NCBI GenBank assembly: GCA_039587215.1
Contig: JBDHIW010000019.1
Span: forward strand, 1-41,403
Direction: 5' to 3'
Source: CAMYLY01 sp039587215
Lineage (GTDB): Bacteria > Gemmatimonadota > Gemmatimonadetes > Gemmatimonadales > GWC2-71-9
DNA length: 41,403 nucleotides
Below, piece by piece: positions 8,779 to 16,831 of the stretch. Position 1 is the first letter of the stretch. The number at the start of each line of letters is the position of its first letter. Made by a program: the position numbers and the translations under genes. Below the pieces are notes generated by a model, which saw only the letters and a list, made by a program, of their open reading frames with translations, was not told the DNA's origin and searched no databases.

Positions 8779-8838
8779 CTCCCAAGGACGTCGGAATTCG
8801 CAGTCCCAGAGAGGCATCATAACGAGGTTGGAAGTGCG

Positions 8839-10161
8839 ATGAACGAGCACACACTGCACCGGGTCGTGAACCTCATCCCGGACGAGGACCAGCACATCCG
8901 CAACATGTCGGTGGAGGACGCTCGCGCGCTCCTGCTCGACGACGATCCCGCGGCGGCGCTCAGGATCGAGGGATCCTTCGCGCTGCTCGCCCAGCGGGGG
9001 ACCGAGGTGCGCATGGCGCGCAGCCTCGACCGACCGATGCGCTACTTCCTGGCGAAGGAAGTCGACGGGCCCATGCTCGTCGTGGCCGACCGTATCGACC
9101 AGATCCATCAACGACTCGCCACCGAGGGACACGGGGAGCAGTTCCACCCGAGCTACACCCGGATGGTGCCTGCGCATCACGTGACGGAGATTCAACTCGT
9201 CGGCTGCCCCGATCCGAATCCCATCTACTACCGCTTCTTCGATCCGCCGCGCGGCACACTGCCGCCCGACGTGTCCACCATCGGCGAGGCGTACATCGCC
9301 GCGCTGCGCAGCGAAGTGAGTGGCTGGCTCAACGGCATTCCCGCCGACGAACCGATCGGCGTGCTCTTCTCCGGCGGACTGGACAGCGGCGCCGTGCTGC
9401 TCGTGCTCCACGACGAGCTGCTCGCCCGCGGGCAACCGGCGTCTCGGCTCAAGGCATTCACACTCTCGGTCGACGGCGGCGGCGCCGACGCGGCTCAGGC
9501 GCGCGCCTTCCTCCGGGAGACCGGGCTCGAGTTCCTCGGCGAGGACGTCTCGGTCGACCCCGCCGCGGTGGACCCGTACGAGGCGATTCGCGTGATCGAG
9601 GACTACAAGCCGCGGGACGTCGAGTGTGCGGCGGTCGGTGTCGCGCTGCTCCGCGCGATCCGGGAGCGGTACCCCGACTGGCGACGGCTCGTCGACGGCG
9701 ACGGGGGCGACGAGAACCTCAAGGACTACCCGATCGAGGAGAATCCCGAGCTCACGATCCGATCGGTCGTCAACAACCGCATGCTGTACCACGAGGGGTG
9801 GGGCGTCGACCGCATCAAGCACTCGCTCACGTATTCGGGTGGGCTCTCGCGGGGCTGCGTCCGCGGGTACGCGCCCGCTCAGCACTTCGGGTTCCAGATG
9901 TTCAGCCCGTTCACGGCCCCGGCCGTCGTCGCGGTCGCCGAGGCCATCCCGTTCGCTGCACTGACCGAGGGATCCCACGAGCGCCTGTACGCGCTGAAGG
10001 GCGAGGTCGTGAGCGCCGGCATTCAGGCGGTGTTGGGCCGCGACATGCCGCAGTTCGCCAAGCGCCGCTTTCAGGAAGGTGCGCTCTCGGACGAACAGTT
10101 TGCGCGACACTTCGGCCAGCATCCCGAGCAGTATCGGCGCCACTTCCTCGATCTGTTCTAG
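8839..10161 (+). CDS. asparagine synthetase-like ATP-dependent ligase lacking the glutaminase cysteine
   Basis: The 440-residue protein has an asparagine-synthase ATP-pyrophosphatase domain. The PP-loop SGGLDSG is at residues 178-184, and DGDGGDE near 294-300 corresponds to the GGDE motif of AsnB. A C-terminal FAKRRFQEGAL corresponds to the family's basic substrate segment. The N-terminal 140 residues look like an eroded class II glutaminase (IEGSFALLAQ is recognisable), but there is no cysteine at position 2, so glutamine cannot be used as ammonia donor in the usual way. Members without the cysteine include beta-lactam synthetase and lasso cyclases, which form amide bonds between other partners. 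It is first in a three-gene operon, 15 bases ahead of the radical SAM gene. The substrate is unknown. Confidence 0.9.
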   Translation: MNEHTLHRVVNLIPDEDQHIRNMSVEDARALLLDDDPAAALRIEGSFALLAQRGTEVRMARSLDRPMRYFLAKEVDGPMLVVADRIDQIHQRLATEGHGEQFHPSYTRMVPAHHVTEIQLVGCPDPNPIYYRFFDPPRGTLPPDVSTIGEAYIAALRSEVSGWLNGIPADEPIGVLFSGGLDSGAVLLVLHDELLARGQPASRLKAFTLSVDGGGADAAQARAFLRETGLEFLGEDVSVDPAAVDPYEAIRVIEDYKPRDVECAAVGVALLRAIRERYPDWRRLVDGDGGDENLKDYPIEENPELTIRSVVNNRMLYHEGWGVDRIKHSLTYSGGLSRGCVRGYAPAQHFGFQMFSPFTAPAVVAVAEAIPFAALTEGSHERLYALKGEVVSAGIQAVLGRDMPQFAKRRFQEGALSDEQFARHFGQHPEQYRRHFLDLF

Positions 10162-10176
10162 GCGGGGAACGGCGCC

Positions 10177-11115
10177 GTGACGTTGTCGACGGCGGCGATC
10201 CGGCGCCTGCGGGGACCGAAGCCGTCCGTGTCGGCCGAGCGGGCCGTCGGCGCACAGTGGGAGGAAGAACGGGGACCCGACGGCGTCCGTGCGGCGTACA
10301 CGGTCTTTCTCACCGGGGCCGAGTGCCCATTCACGTGTGTCTTCTGCGACCTCTGGCAGCATACGCTCGACGGACCGACCCCTCCAGGCGCCCTCCCGAC
10401 CCAACTCGAGCAGGCGCTCGACGCGGGCGGCGCGATCCCGCCGGGCGCCGCGATCAAGCTCTACAACGCAAGCAACTTCTTCGACCCGCGCGCCGTGCCG
10501 CCGGACGATCTCCCCGCCATCGCGGCACTCGTGCGCCCGTTCGACCGCGTCGTGGTGGAGTGCCACCCGAAGCTCGTGGGTGCGCCGTGTCGGCGCTTTG
10601 CCGACCTGCTGTCCGGATCCCTGGAGGTGGCCATGGGCCTCGAAACGGTCGAACCCGGCGCCCTCGCCCGGCTCAACAAAGGCATGACCGTCGAGGATTT
10701 CGATGGCGCGTCGCGATGGCTGGCCGAGCAGGGCATCGGCCTGCGTGCCTTCGTCCTACTGGGAGCGCCTTATGTGCCGGTCGACGCGACGGACGCCTGG
10801 GCGGTCGCGAGCGTCCGGCACGCCGTCGAGGCTGGCGCAGCGGCGGTCTCGCTGATCCCCGTGCGGGCCGGCAACGGGGCGACCCAGGCGCTCGCCGCCG
10901 CCGGCGACTTTCGCGAGCCCACCTTGTCCACACTCGCCGCGGCGCTCGCCCGATGCCTGCCGAGTCCGCGCGCCGTCGTGGCAGCCGACACGTGGGACCT
11001 CGGGCGGTTCCGGTCGTGCGCGGCATGCGACGACCGCACGATCGCCGCCATCCACACGATGAATGCGACCGGCCGTCCGGCGGAGCTGGAGCCGTGCGCC
11101 GCGTGCGGGAACTGA
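10177..11115 (+). CDS. radical SAM protein of uncharacterised family with C-terminal CxxC pair
   Basis: This 312-residue enzyme carries the radical SAM cluster motif CX3CX2C at C50, C54 and C57 (ECPFTCVFCDLW). Further segments such as IKLYNASNFFDPR, VAMGLETVEP and LNKGMTVEDF follow the usual barrel pattern, with recognisable likeness to Elp3/archaeosine-type radical SAM proteins. Two CxxC pairs near the C-terminus (C281/C284 and C307/C310) could bind zinc or a second Fe-S cluster. GTG is the start, preceded by GGGGAA at 10164-10169. The gene lies 15 bases after the ligase gene and 7 bases before the flavoprotein gene. The chemistry is unknown; radical modification of the same substrate as its neighbours is inferred only from the operon. 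Confidence 0.9.
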   Translation: MTLSTAAIRRLRGPKPSVSAERAVGAQWEEERGPDGVRAAYTVFLTGAECPFTCVFCDLWQHTLDGPTPPGALPTQLEQALDAGGAIPPGAAIKLYNASNFFDPRAVPPDDLPAIAALVRPFDRVVVECHPKLVGAPCRRFADLLSGSLEVAMGLETVEPGALARLNKGMTVEDFDGASRWLAEQGIGLRAFVLLGAPYVPVDATDAWAVASVRHAVEAGAAAVSLIPVRAGNGATQALAAAGDFREPTLSTLAAALARCLPSPRAVVAADTWDLGRFRSCAACDDRTIAAIHTMNATGRPAELEPCAACGN

Positions 11116-11122
11116 GCTAACA

Positions 11123-12688
11123 GTGCGGATCGCAATCGTCGGTTCCGGGTTCGCCGGATCCATTCTCGCGCGCCTGCTGCGCGTGCAGGGTCACGACGTG
11201 GTCCTGCTCGAACGAGGACGCCACCCGCGCTTCGCCATCGGCGAATCCTCGACACCGCTCGCGGCCATCTGTCTCGAGCGCCTGGCGGCCCGCTACGACC
11301 AGCCCGACCTGCACGCCCTCGCCGCGCACGGCCGCTGGATCAGAGACCTCCCGGACCTGGGGGTCGGGCTCAAGCGGGGGTTCACGTTCTTCGGACACGA
11401 ACGGGACCGCCCCTTCGGCGCGGGCGACACCGATGTCCGGCTCCTCGTGGCCGCCAGTCCCAACGATGCGATCGCCGACGCCCACTGGGTCCGCGCCGAC
11501 GTGGACCGATACCTGGTGGACCGCGCCGTCGAGGTCGGCGTGGAGTACCACGACGTCGTCACGCTGGACGACGCCGACCGCGGAGCGAGCGGCTGGGACC
11601 TGCGGGGAACGTGCGACGGTGCGCGGTTCGCCACGGCGGCCGACATCGTCATCGATGCCACTGGACCGTCCGCCGTCGTCGCCCGCCGGGCGGGCGCGCG
11701 CGACGCGCTGGAGCACATCCGGCTCCGAACGAGTGCCGTCTACGCTCACCTGCGCGGCGTCGGTGACTTCGTAGCGGACGCCCGCGACCGGGGCGTGCCG
11801 CTGCCCGAAGGGCCCTACCCCGACGAGCGGGCGGCCGTCCACCACCTGATCGAGGAGGGCTGGCTGTGGGTGCTTCCGTTCGACCATGGCGTCGTGAGTG
11901 CGGGTTTCGTGACCGAGCTCGACGCCGACGTGCCCGCGTCACCGGAAGCGCGGTGGACCGCACTGCTCGACGCCTACCCGTCCCTCGCGGCGCAGTTCGG
12001 CGGCGCCGAGACGCTGCAGCCCTTCACCGTCCTGCCGCAGCTCCAGCACCGCCTCGACCGCGCCGCGGGAGACCGCTGGGCGGCGCTTCCACACACGTTC
12101 ACGTTCGTGAGCCCGATGTTCTCCACCGGCATCGCCTGGAGCCTCGTCGCGGTCGAGCGGCTGGCCATGGCCTTCGAGGGGGCGACCGGAGTCGCCGACG
12201 TTCTGCCGGCACTCTCGCAGTACGCGCGGCTCCTCGAGCAGGAGGCCAACCACGTGACCGGCCTGATCGAGGGAGCCTATGCCGCGCGAGGGTCGTTTCC
12301 CGTCTTCGCGGAGTACGCGATGGTCTACTTCGCCGCCGCGAGCTTCGCCGAGGCATCGCAGCGTCTCATCGACGCCCCATCGGGCGGCGGCGCGTGGGCC
12401 TGGGAGGGATTCCTCGGTGCCACGGATCCCGTCACCGTCCGGCTCGTGACCGAGGCTGCGGCCGGAGCGGAGGTTGCACGGCAAACGCCGGACACCGCTC
12501 CGCAGTATGCGGACGATATCCGGCGTTTGCTCGAACCCCGCAACGTGGCGGGGCTCGCGGACCCCAACCGTCTTCGTCTTTACCCCGTCGACCTCGAAGC
12601 GCTCGTCGACGCCGCGCCCCTGCTCGGCCTGAGCGACGACACCATCCGCGCGGCCCTGCCGCGACTGCGGGGTTCGACTAGCGGGTAG
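11123..12688 (+). CDS. FAD-dependent halogenase-like oxidoreductase
   Basis: The 521-residue flavoprotein starts with the dinucleotide-binding GSGFAGS (residues 7-13) and has GESSTP at 40-45 and DATGP at 178-182, as in the tryptophan-halogenase/geranylgeranyl-reductase superfamily. Two features noted in flavin-dependent halogenases are visible: WLWVLP (247-252) fits WxWxIP with Leu for Ile, and FVSPMFSTG (328-336) fits FxxPxxSxG. K84 in GLKRGFTFF lies about where halogenases have their catalytic lysine. Many superfamily members share some of these without being halogenases, so halogenase, monooxygenase and dehydrogenase all remain open. The start is GTG, with GGGAA upstream at 11107-11111. 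Its end overlaps the convergent small membrane protein by 11 bases. Confidence 0.88.
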   Translation: MRIAIVGSGFAGSILARLLRVQGHDVVLLERGRHPRFAIGESSTPLAAICLERLAARYDQPDLHALAAHGRWIRDLPDLGVGLKRGFTFFGHERDRPFGAGDTDVRLLVAASPNDAIADAHWVRADVDRYLVDRAVEVGVEYHDVVTLDDADRGASGWDLRGTCDGARFATAADIVIDATGPSAVVARRAGARDALEHIRLRTSAVYAHLRGVGDFVADARDRGVPLPEGPYPDERAAVHHLIEEGWLWVLPFDHGVVSAGFVTELDADVPASPEARWTALLDAYPSLAAQFGGAETLQPFTVLPQLQHRLDRAAGDRWAALPHTFTFVSPMFSTGIAWSLVAVERLAMAFEGATGVADVLPALSQYARLLEQEANHVTGLIEGAYAARGSFPVFAEYAMVYFAAASFAEASQRLIDAPSGGGAWAWEGFLGATDPVTVRLVTEAAAGAEVARQTPDTAPQYADDIRRLLEPRNVAGLADPNRLRLYPVDLEALVDAAPLLGLSDDTIRAALPRLRGSTSG

Positions 12689-13007
12689 CGGCGCCGATCA
12701 TGGCGCCGATCAGCAGCGGAAGCCCGGATGCCGTCGAGATGACCCATCCTCCGAGACCTGCCACCACCGCCCACAGCTGCCCGATGATGGGGATCCACCC
12801 GAGCAGCGCTCCAAGGAACCCTGCAATTGCCATGAAGAGGAAGACCGGGAGAATGGCGGCCAGCAGTGCTGCGCCTATGGTGCCGGCCTTTCGACCGCCG
12901 ACAAACCCGGCGACGAGCGGCCCGACGACCGGCATCCACGCCAGTGCAACCGACATCCCGAGCATCCACCCCATGCCCGCCATCACATTGCCGCGACCTT
13001 CACTCAT
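12678..13007 (-). CDS. small glycine-rich membrane protein, unknown function
   Basis: The 109-residue product (MSEGRGNVMAGMGW...) contains three hydrophobic segments at about residues 12-35, 40-65 and 75-105, rich in Gly and Ala, and little else, so it is probably an inner-membrane protein. The start was chosen because GGAGG stands 5 bases upstream of this ATG; the frame remains open further upstream. The pattern resembles DUF5518-type small membrane proteins, but the match is by general character only. It converges on the halogenase-like gene with an 11-base tail overlap, and its promoter must lie in the AT-richer stretch around 13010-13070. Confidence 0.7.
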   Translation of the reverse strand: MSEGRGNVMAGMGWMLGMSVALAWMPVVGPLVAGFVGGRKAGTIGAALLAAILPVFLFMAIAGFLGALLGWIPIIGQLWAVVAGLGGWVISTASGLPLLIGAMIGAATR

Positions 13008-13122
13008 GCACACCTCCAACGAGATTCGATTCTCAGGACTTAAGTAACTACGTAGGGCGCCTCTGCTCAGTTTCGTGCCGGCTGGACAGCCCGGCCGAGA
13101 AACCCGAGCTTTCACCCTGCCA

Positions 13123-14442
13123 ATGTGGCTCCTGCCAGCTTTCTCCGTCATCTCCCGACTCGCCGGGACCGTCTACTACCGGTTGGAGTACGCGGGAGGC
13201 TCCGTCCCGCGCACGGGGCCTGTCCTGCTGGTCGCCAATCACCCTAACTCCTTGCTGGATCCCGTCTTAGTGATCGCCGCCGCCCGGCGGCGGGTGCGCT
13301 TCCTGGCCAAGGCGCCCCTCTTCAAGGACGGCAAGGTGGGGTGGCTGATCCGGGGTTCGGGAGCAATCCCGGTGTACCGTCGGTCGGACGATCCCGGCCA
13401 GATGGGGCGCAATCAGGAGATGTTCCAGGCCGTGTTCGACGCGCTGTCGTCCGGGTCGACCGTGGGGATCTTCCCGGAGGGCCTGAGCCACAGCGACCCG
13501 ACCCTGGCTCCGCTCAAGACGGGCGCCGCGCGGATCGCCCTCGGCGCTGCCGGGACCATCGGAGCCGCCTTCCCGATCGTCCCGATCGGACTGGTGTTCC
13601 GTGAAAAGGACATCTTCCGATCCGAGGCACTCGTGCTGGTCGGCGATCCTCTGCGGTGGGACGATCTGCAGGACCGCGGAGCGGACGACGCCGACGCGGT
13701 GCGCGCACTCACCGAGCGCATCGACGAGGGTCTGCGCGGAGTGACCGTGAACCTCGACGCGTGGGAAGACCGCCCGACCGTCGAGGCCGGCGTGGCCGTC
13801 TGGGAAACCCACCACAGCGCCGGGGGCACGCCGAGCGATCACGTCACCCGGCTCACGATCGCCGCTCGACTCCTTCGTGAGCTTCGGGATGGGCGCGTCG
13901 AGGGGCGCGACGTCGTGCACGACCTCCGCCGTCACATGCTTCGGCTCAACCGGCTCCGTCTCCGCCCCGCCGATCTCGGGCGGGACACCACGGTGGGCAT
14001 GGCGTTCCGCTGGGCCGTGAGCAGGCTCCTGCTCGTCTCCCTGCCTGCGGTGATCCTGGGGGCCGTGGGCTTCGTGCTGTTCTGGCCGCCCTACATACTC
14101 ACGGGCCGGATCACGGACCGCCTGGAGCCCGACGTCGATCGACGATCGACGTTCAAACTGATGATCGGCACGGCACTGAACGGTCTCTGGATCGCCGGGC
14201 TTGCGGTGACGGCGGCCGTCGCGATCCGTCCTGCCGCCGCAGGCCTCGTGGTGCTTGCCGCCGCGCCGGTCGCCGTCCTCAGCCGGCGGATTCGCGAGCG
14301 GTGGCAGCGCGCGTGGGCGGATGCGCAGAGCTTCATGCTGCTCCGTTCCAGGCGGGAGCACGTCCGCGACCTGCGCGAGCAGCAACTGCGCCTGGCCGAA
14401 CGGCTCGGCGCACTCTACCAGAACGCGACCGCGGAGGAGTGA
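13123..14442 (+). CDS. 1-acyl-sn-glycerol-3-phosphate acyltransferase family protein (PlsC-like) with C-terminal membrane region
   Basis: This protein of about 439 residues has an N-terminal PlsC-type acyltransferase domain. Motif I is ANHPNSLLDP (a HX5D form), the arginine motif lies in AIPVYRR, and motif III is FPEGLSHSDPTL. The second half adds a helical region and two or three membrane helices at about residues 305-330 and 350-390, which is longer than a minimal PlsC. It probably transfers acyl groups to a glycerophosphate or related lipid at the inner membrane. ATG 13123 precedes the acyltransferase domain directly; GTG 13075 in the same frame would add 16 residues. Neither has a strong ribosome-binding site. 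Confidence 0.87.
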   Translation: MWLLPAFSVISRLAGTVYYRLEYAGGSVPRTGPVLLVANHPNSLLDPVLVIAAARRRVRFLAKAPLFKDGKVGWLIRGSGAIPVYRRSDDPGQMGRNQEMFQAVFDALSSGSTVGIFPEGLSHSDPTLAPLKTGAARIALGAAGTIGAAFPIVPIGLVFREKDIFRSEALVLVGDPLRWDDLQDRGADDADAVRALTERIDEGLRGVTVNLDAWEDRPTVEAGVAVWETHHSAGGTPSDHVTRLTIAARLLRELRDGRVEGRDVVHDLRRHMLRLNRLRLRPADLGRDTTVGMAFRWAVSRLLLVSLPAVILGAVGFVLFWPPYILTGRITDRLEPDVDRRSTFKLMIGTALNGLWIAGLAVTAAVAIRPAAAGLVVLAAAPVAVLSRRIRERWQRAWADAQSFMLLRSRREHVRDLREQQLRLAERLGALYQNATAEE

Positions 14443-14515
14443 CGGCATCCGACTGCGACGCTCTCGGCCGCACACGCATCTCAACCTGCGTCACCAGCTT
14501 CCGGAGAATCTCGTC

Positions 14516-15286
14516 ATGTCCGTGCTCCGCTCGACCGCACTGATGGTCATCCCGTCCGCCCTGATCTTCGCCCTTCCGGGCGTGCTCGAGCGTTCGGATG
14601 CGGCGAACAGGATCGTAATCCGTCATGACCGCCCGGACAGCCTCTACGTCAAACTCGGCTCGGAGTTCGCGGCGGTGGGGCGCATCGGCCGTGCGGGCGA
14701 CGGGACGCTCATCGCGCAACGATGGGTACTCACCGCCGCCCACGTGGCACGCGGCATCGATGCCGAGCGGATCCGCGTCACGTTCGGAGAGGACTCGTTT
14801 CGCATCGTACGCACGATCGCCCATCCCGACTGGTACGAGATGGGCCCGCACGACGTGGGCCTCCTCGAATTGGATCGCGACGTGGACGGCGTCACGCCCC
14901 TGACGCTGTACGCCGGCGACGGCGAGGCCGGCACGGTCGCGACGCTCGTGGGTCACGGCGACACGCGCACGGGGCAGGGCGGTACCTGGGCGCGTGACTT
15001 CGTCCGTCGGGCAGCCACCAACCGCGTCGAGGCGGTGCAGCGGGGTCGGCTCGTATTCCGGTTTGACGAGCCGCCCGCCGCCACCGAGCTCGAAGGAACT
15101 CCGGGCCGTGGGGACAGCGGCGGTCCGGCGCTGCTGCGGATCGACGGGCGCTACGTCGTCGCGGGCGTGAGTTCGGCAGGCACCGACGGGCGGTACGGCC
15201 CGGCAACGTACGGGGCCGAGGACCACTTCACCCGCGTGGCCGACTACGTGGACTGGATTTGGCACTACGTGAAGGGCGAGGGGTAG
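14516..15286 (+). CDS. secreted trypsin-like serine protease
   Basis: The 256-residue protein has a signal peptide (hydrophobic residues 8-24, cleavage near SDAAN at about 30). A chymotrypsin-fold protease domain follows with all three catalytic residues visible: H76 in LTAAHVARG, D113 in PHDVGLLEL and S201 in GRGDSGGPALL. There is no PDZ domain, so it is not a full DegP-type protease. ATG 14516 is preceded by GGAGAA at 14502-14507, 8 bases away. It lies 73 bases after the acyltransferase gene and converges with the slipin gene, 12 bases apart. Its likely location is the periplasm or outside the cell. Confidence 0.9.
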   Translation: MSVLRSTALMVIPSALIFALPGVLERSDAANRIVIRHDRPDSLYVKLGSEFAAVGRIGRAGDGTLIAQRWVLTAAHVARGIDAERIRVTFGEDSFRIVRTIAHPDWYEMGPHDVGLLELDRDVDGVTPLTLYAGDGEAGTVATLVGHGDTRTGQGGTWARDFVRRAATNRVEAVQRGRLVFRFDEPPAATELEGTPGRGDSGGPALLRIDGRYVVAGVSSAGTDGRYGPATYGAEDHFTRVADYVDWIWHYVKGEG

Positions 15287-15298
15287 CGCCCCACACGA

Positions 15299-16267
15299 TC
15301 AATCCGTCGCTTCGTCGTCCGGCGGCTCGATGACGGCCTGGCGGGCCACGGCGCTCGGCGCCATCCCTGCCGCACCCGCCATGCCGAGGACACCGGGCAG
15401 ATTCAACGAGTCCGCCAGCCCGGACGGGACCACCATCAGGGAGCCGCGCTTCACGATGCTCTCGTAGAGCATGTTCATTGCGCGGAGGTTCATGGCCGTC
15501 GGGTTCTCGCTGTAGCTCTCCGCCGCCTCGACGAACTTCGACGCGATCTCCGTTTCCGCGGTCCCCAGGATGATCCGCGCCTGCCGCTCCCGCTCCGCCT
15601 GCGCCTGGCGGGACATCGCCTCTTCGAGCGCCTTCGGGATGATCACGTCGCGAATCTCGACCGACTGCACCTGAATACCCCAGTCGTGCATCTTGCGGTC
15701 GAGCGTTTCTTGCAGCCCCCGACCGAGCTCCTTCCGAGACTGAATCAGCTCGGCGAGGTCGTGCTTGCCGATCGCGTCGCGCAACGCCGTCTGCGCCGCC
15801 AACACGACGGCTGACTGGTACTCCTGGACCTCCAGCGCCGCGCGCTCCGCGTCGTACACGATCCAGAAGGCGATGGCATCGACGTTGACGGGAACCGTGT
15901 CCTTCGTCAGACACGACTCGGCGCCGAAATCGGTGGTGCGGATCCGCTGGTCGATGTGGTAGGTCACGCGGTCGATCACGGGCACGACGAAGAACATGCC
16001 CGGCCCACGCAGTCCACGGTATTTCCCCATGCGAAGGACCACGGCCTTTTCCCACTGGTCCGCGAACTTGATCGACGAGCCGATCAGGGCCCCGACCACC
16101 GCACCGATCGTGATGGCGACGCCGGCGGGTGCCAGCGCGAGTACGATTCCCCCGAGGGCAGCACCGCCCACCATGCCCGCTGCAACCGCCGGGACAGGGT
16201 ACCGCGTGTCATCGGGCGACGACGGTGCGCGTCTCACGAGGGTCGAAGTCTGGACTGGGACGATCAT
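15299..16267 (-). CDS. SPFH/band 7 (slipin) membrane protein
   Basis: This 322-residue protein has two hydrophobic segments near residues 25-65, then a band 7 domain beginning FADQWEKAVVLRMGKYRGL, with the typical GPGMFFVVPVIDRV, RIRTTDF and SVEIRDVIIP segments. An alanine/glutamate-rich helix near residues 215-250 would form the family's coiled coil. Such proteins assemble into membrane microdomain scaffolds; bacterial slipins often occur with an NfeD protease partner, which is absent here. Its start overlaps the stop of the GntR gene by ATGA, so the two are co-expressed and the regulator may respond to envelope state (inference). Confidence 0.92.
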   Translation of the reverse strand: MIVPVQTSTLVRRAPSSPDDTRYPVPAVAAGMVGGAALGGIVLALAPAGVAITIGAVVGALIGSSIKFADQWEKAVVLRMGKYRGLRGPGMFFVVPVIDRVTYHIDQRIRTTDFGAESCLTKDTVPVNVDAIAFWIVYDAERAALEVQEYQSAVVLAAQTALRDAIGKHDLAELIQSRKELGRGLQETLDRKMHDWGIQVQSVEIRDVIIPKALEEAMSRQAQAERERQARIILGTAETEIASKFVEAAESYSENPTAMNLRAMNMLYESIVKRGSLMVVPSGLADSLNLPGVLGMAGAAGMAPSAVARQAVIEPPDDEATD

Positions 16268-16701
16268 GATTCGGCCGCCTCCTCATTGGGCGCGGACGCG
16301 GCGGGTAATTCAGCGATCGCGTCGGTCAGGTCAAAACGTGAAAAGCCCAGCGCCTCGGTCTCCCGCACCGCTTCCCTCGCTATCGCCTCGAGGCGCAAGT
16401 AACGATCCCGGACCGTGGCGTCGGGTGCATCCAAGCTCACGAACGTGCCTTCGCCGGCACGTGCCGACACCACCCCGAGTCGCTCCAACTCGCCGTACGC
16501 CCGCTCGACGGTCCGGGGGCTGACCCCGAGGGCGACGGCCAGTTCGCGCGCGGTCGGCAGGCGCTGCCCCGTCTCCAGCCCCCCCTCGATCACGGCCTCC
16601 CACACGTGGTCGACGATACGTCGCACCGGGGAGCCGTCGACTGTGGGTCGCAGCGCCTGAGCGAGACCGTGAACCAGCGAGATGTGGGACGACTCGGTCA
16701 T
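16264..16701 (-). CDS. GntR family transcriptional regulator (YtrA/YhcF type)
   Basis: The 145-residue protein has a GntR winged helix at about residues 25-95: IVDHVWEAVIEGGLETGQRL, then LAVALGVSPRTVERAY as the recognition helix and ERLGVVSARAGEGTFV as the wing. The C-terminal part of about 45 residues is a short helix, too small for a FadR or UTRA effector domain, which places it in the YtrA/YhcF group. Those members usually control a neighbouring membrane-protein operon. Here the partner is the slipin gene joined by ATGA. GGAGG stands about 13 bases upstream of the ATG. Inverted repeats in the divergent region at 16721-16792 are candidate operators. Confidence 0.9.
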   Translation of the reverse strand: MTESSHISLVHGLAQALRPTVDGSPVRRIVDHVWEAVIEGGLETGQRLPTARELAVALGVSPRTVERAYGELERLGVVSARAGEGTFVSLDAPDATVRDRYLRLEAIAREAVRETEALGFSRFDLTDAIAELPAASAPNEEAAES

Positions 16702-16720
16702 GATCGGCAGTGCCTCCGAA

Positions 16721-16792
16721 CACTTAGTGAAGGATACGGGCCTTCCCCGAGAGCGGCCACTACGAATCCCGTTCGACGGTCCGACCGTAGTG
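16721..16792. promoter_or_regulatory. cluster of inverted repeats between divergent gntR and kinase genes
   Basis: Three symmetrical elements lie in this divergent intergenic region. They are CACTTAGTG (16721-16729, CACT-T-AGTG), the pair CACTACG (16758-16764) and CGTAGTG (16786-16792) separated by 21 bases, and ACGGT-CCG-ACCGT (16776-16788). The recurring CACT/AGTG core suggests binding sites for one dimeric protein, most simply the adjacent GntR regulator. This is inference from sequence symmetry and position. Confidence 0.4.
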
Positions 16793-16831
16793 TGGTTGCC
16801 GTGGGAATGGCGCGGGGGTTCCTTAGCAGCT

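Noticed and set aside
8698..8838. RiPP precursor peptide for the radical SAM module
   Set aside because: No short frame with a plausible leader and core and a ribosome-binding site was seen before the ligase, and the gaps within the operon are only 15 and 7 bases.
8719..10566. 615-codon open frame on the minus strand opposite the ligase and radical SAM genes
   Set aside because: It is antisense to two genes with clear motifs, and its composition (Arg, Val, Glu, His rich) is the usual mirror of a GC-rich coding strand.
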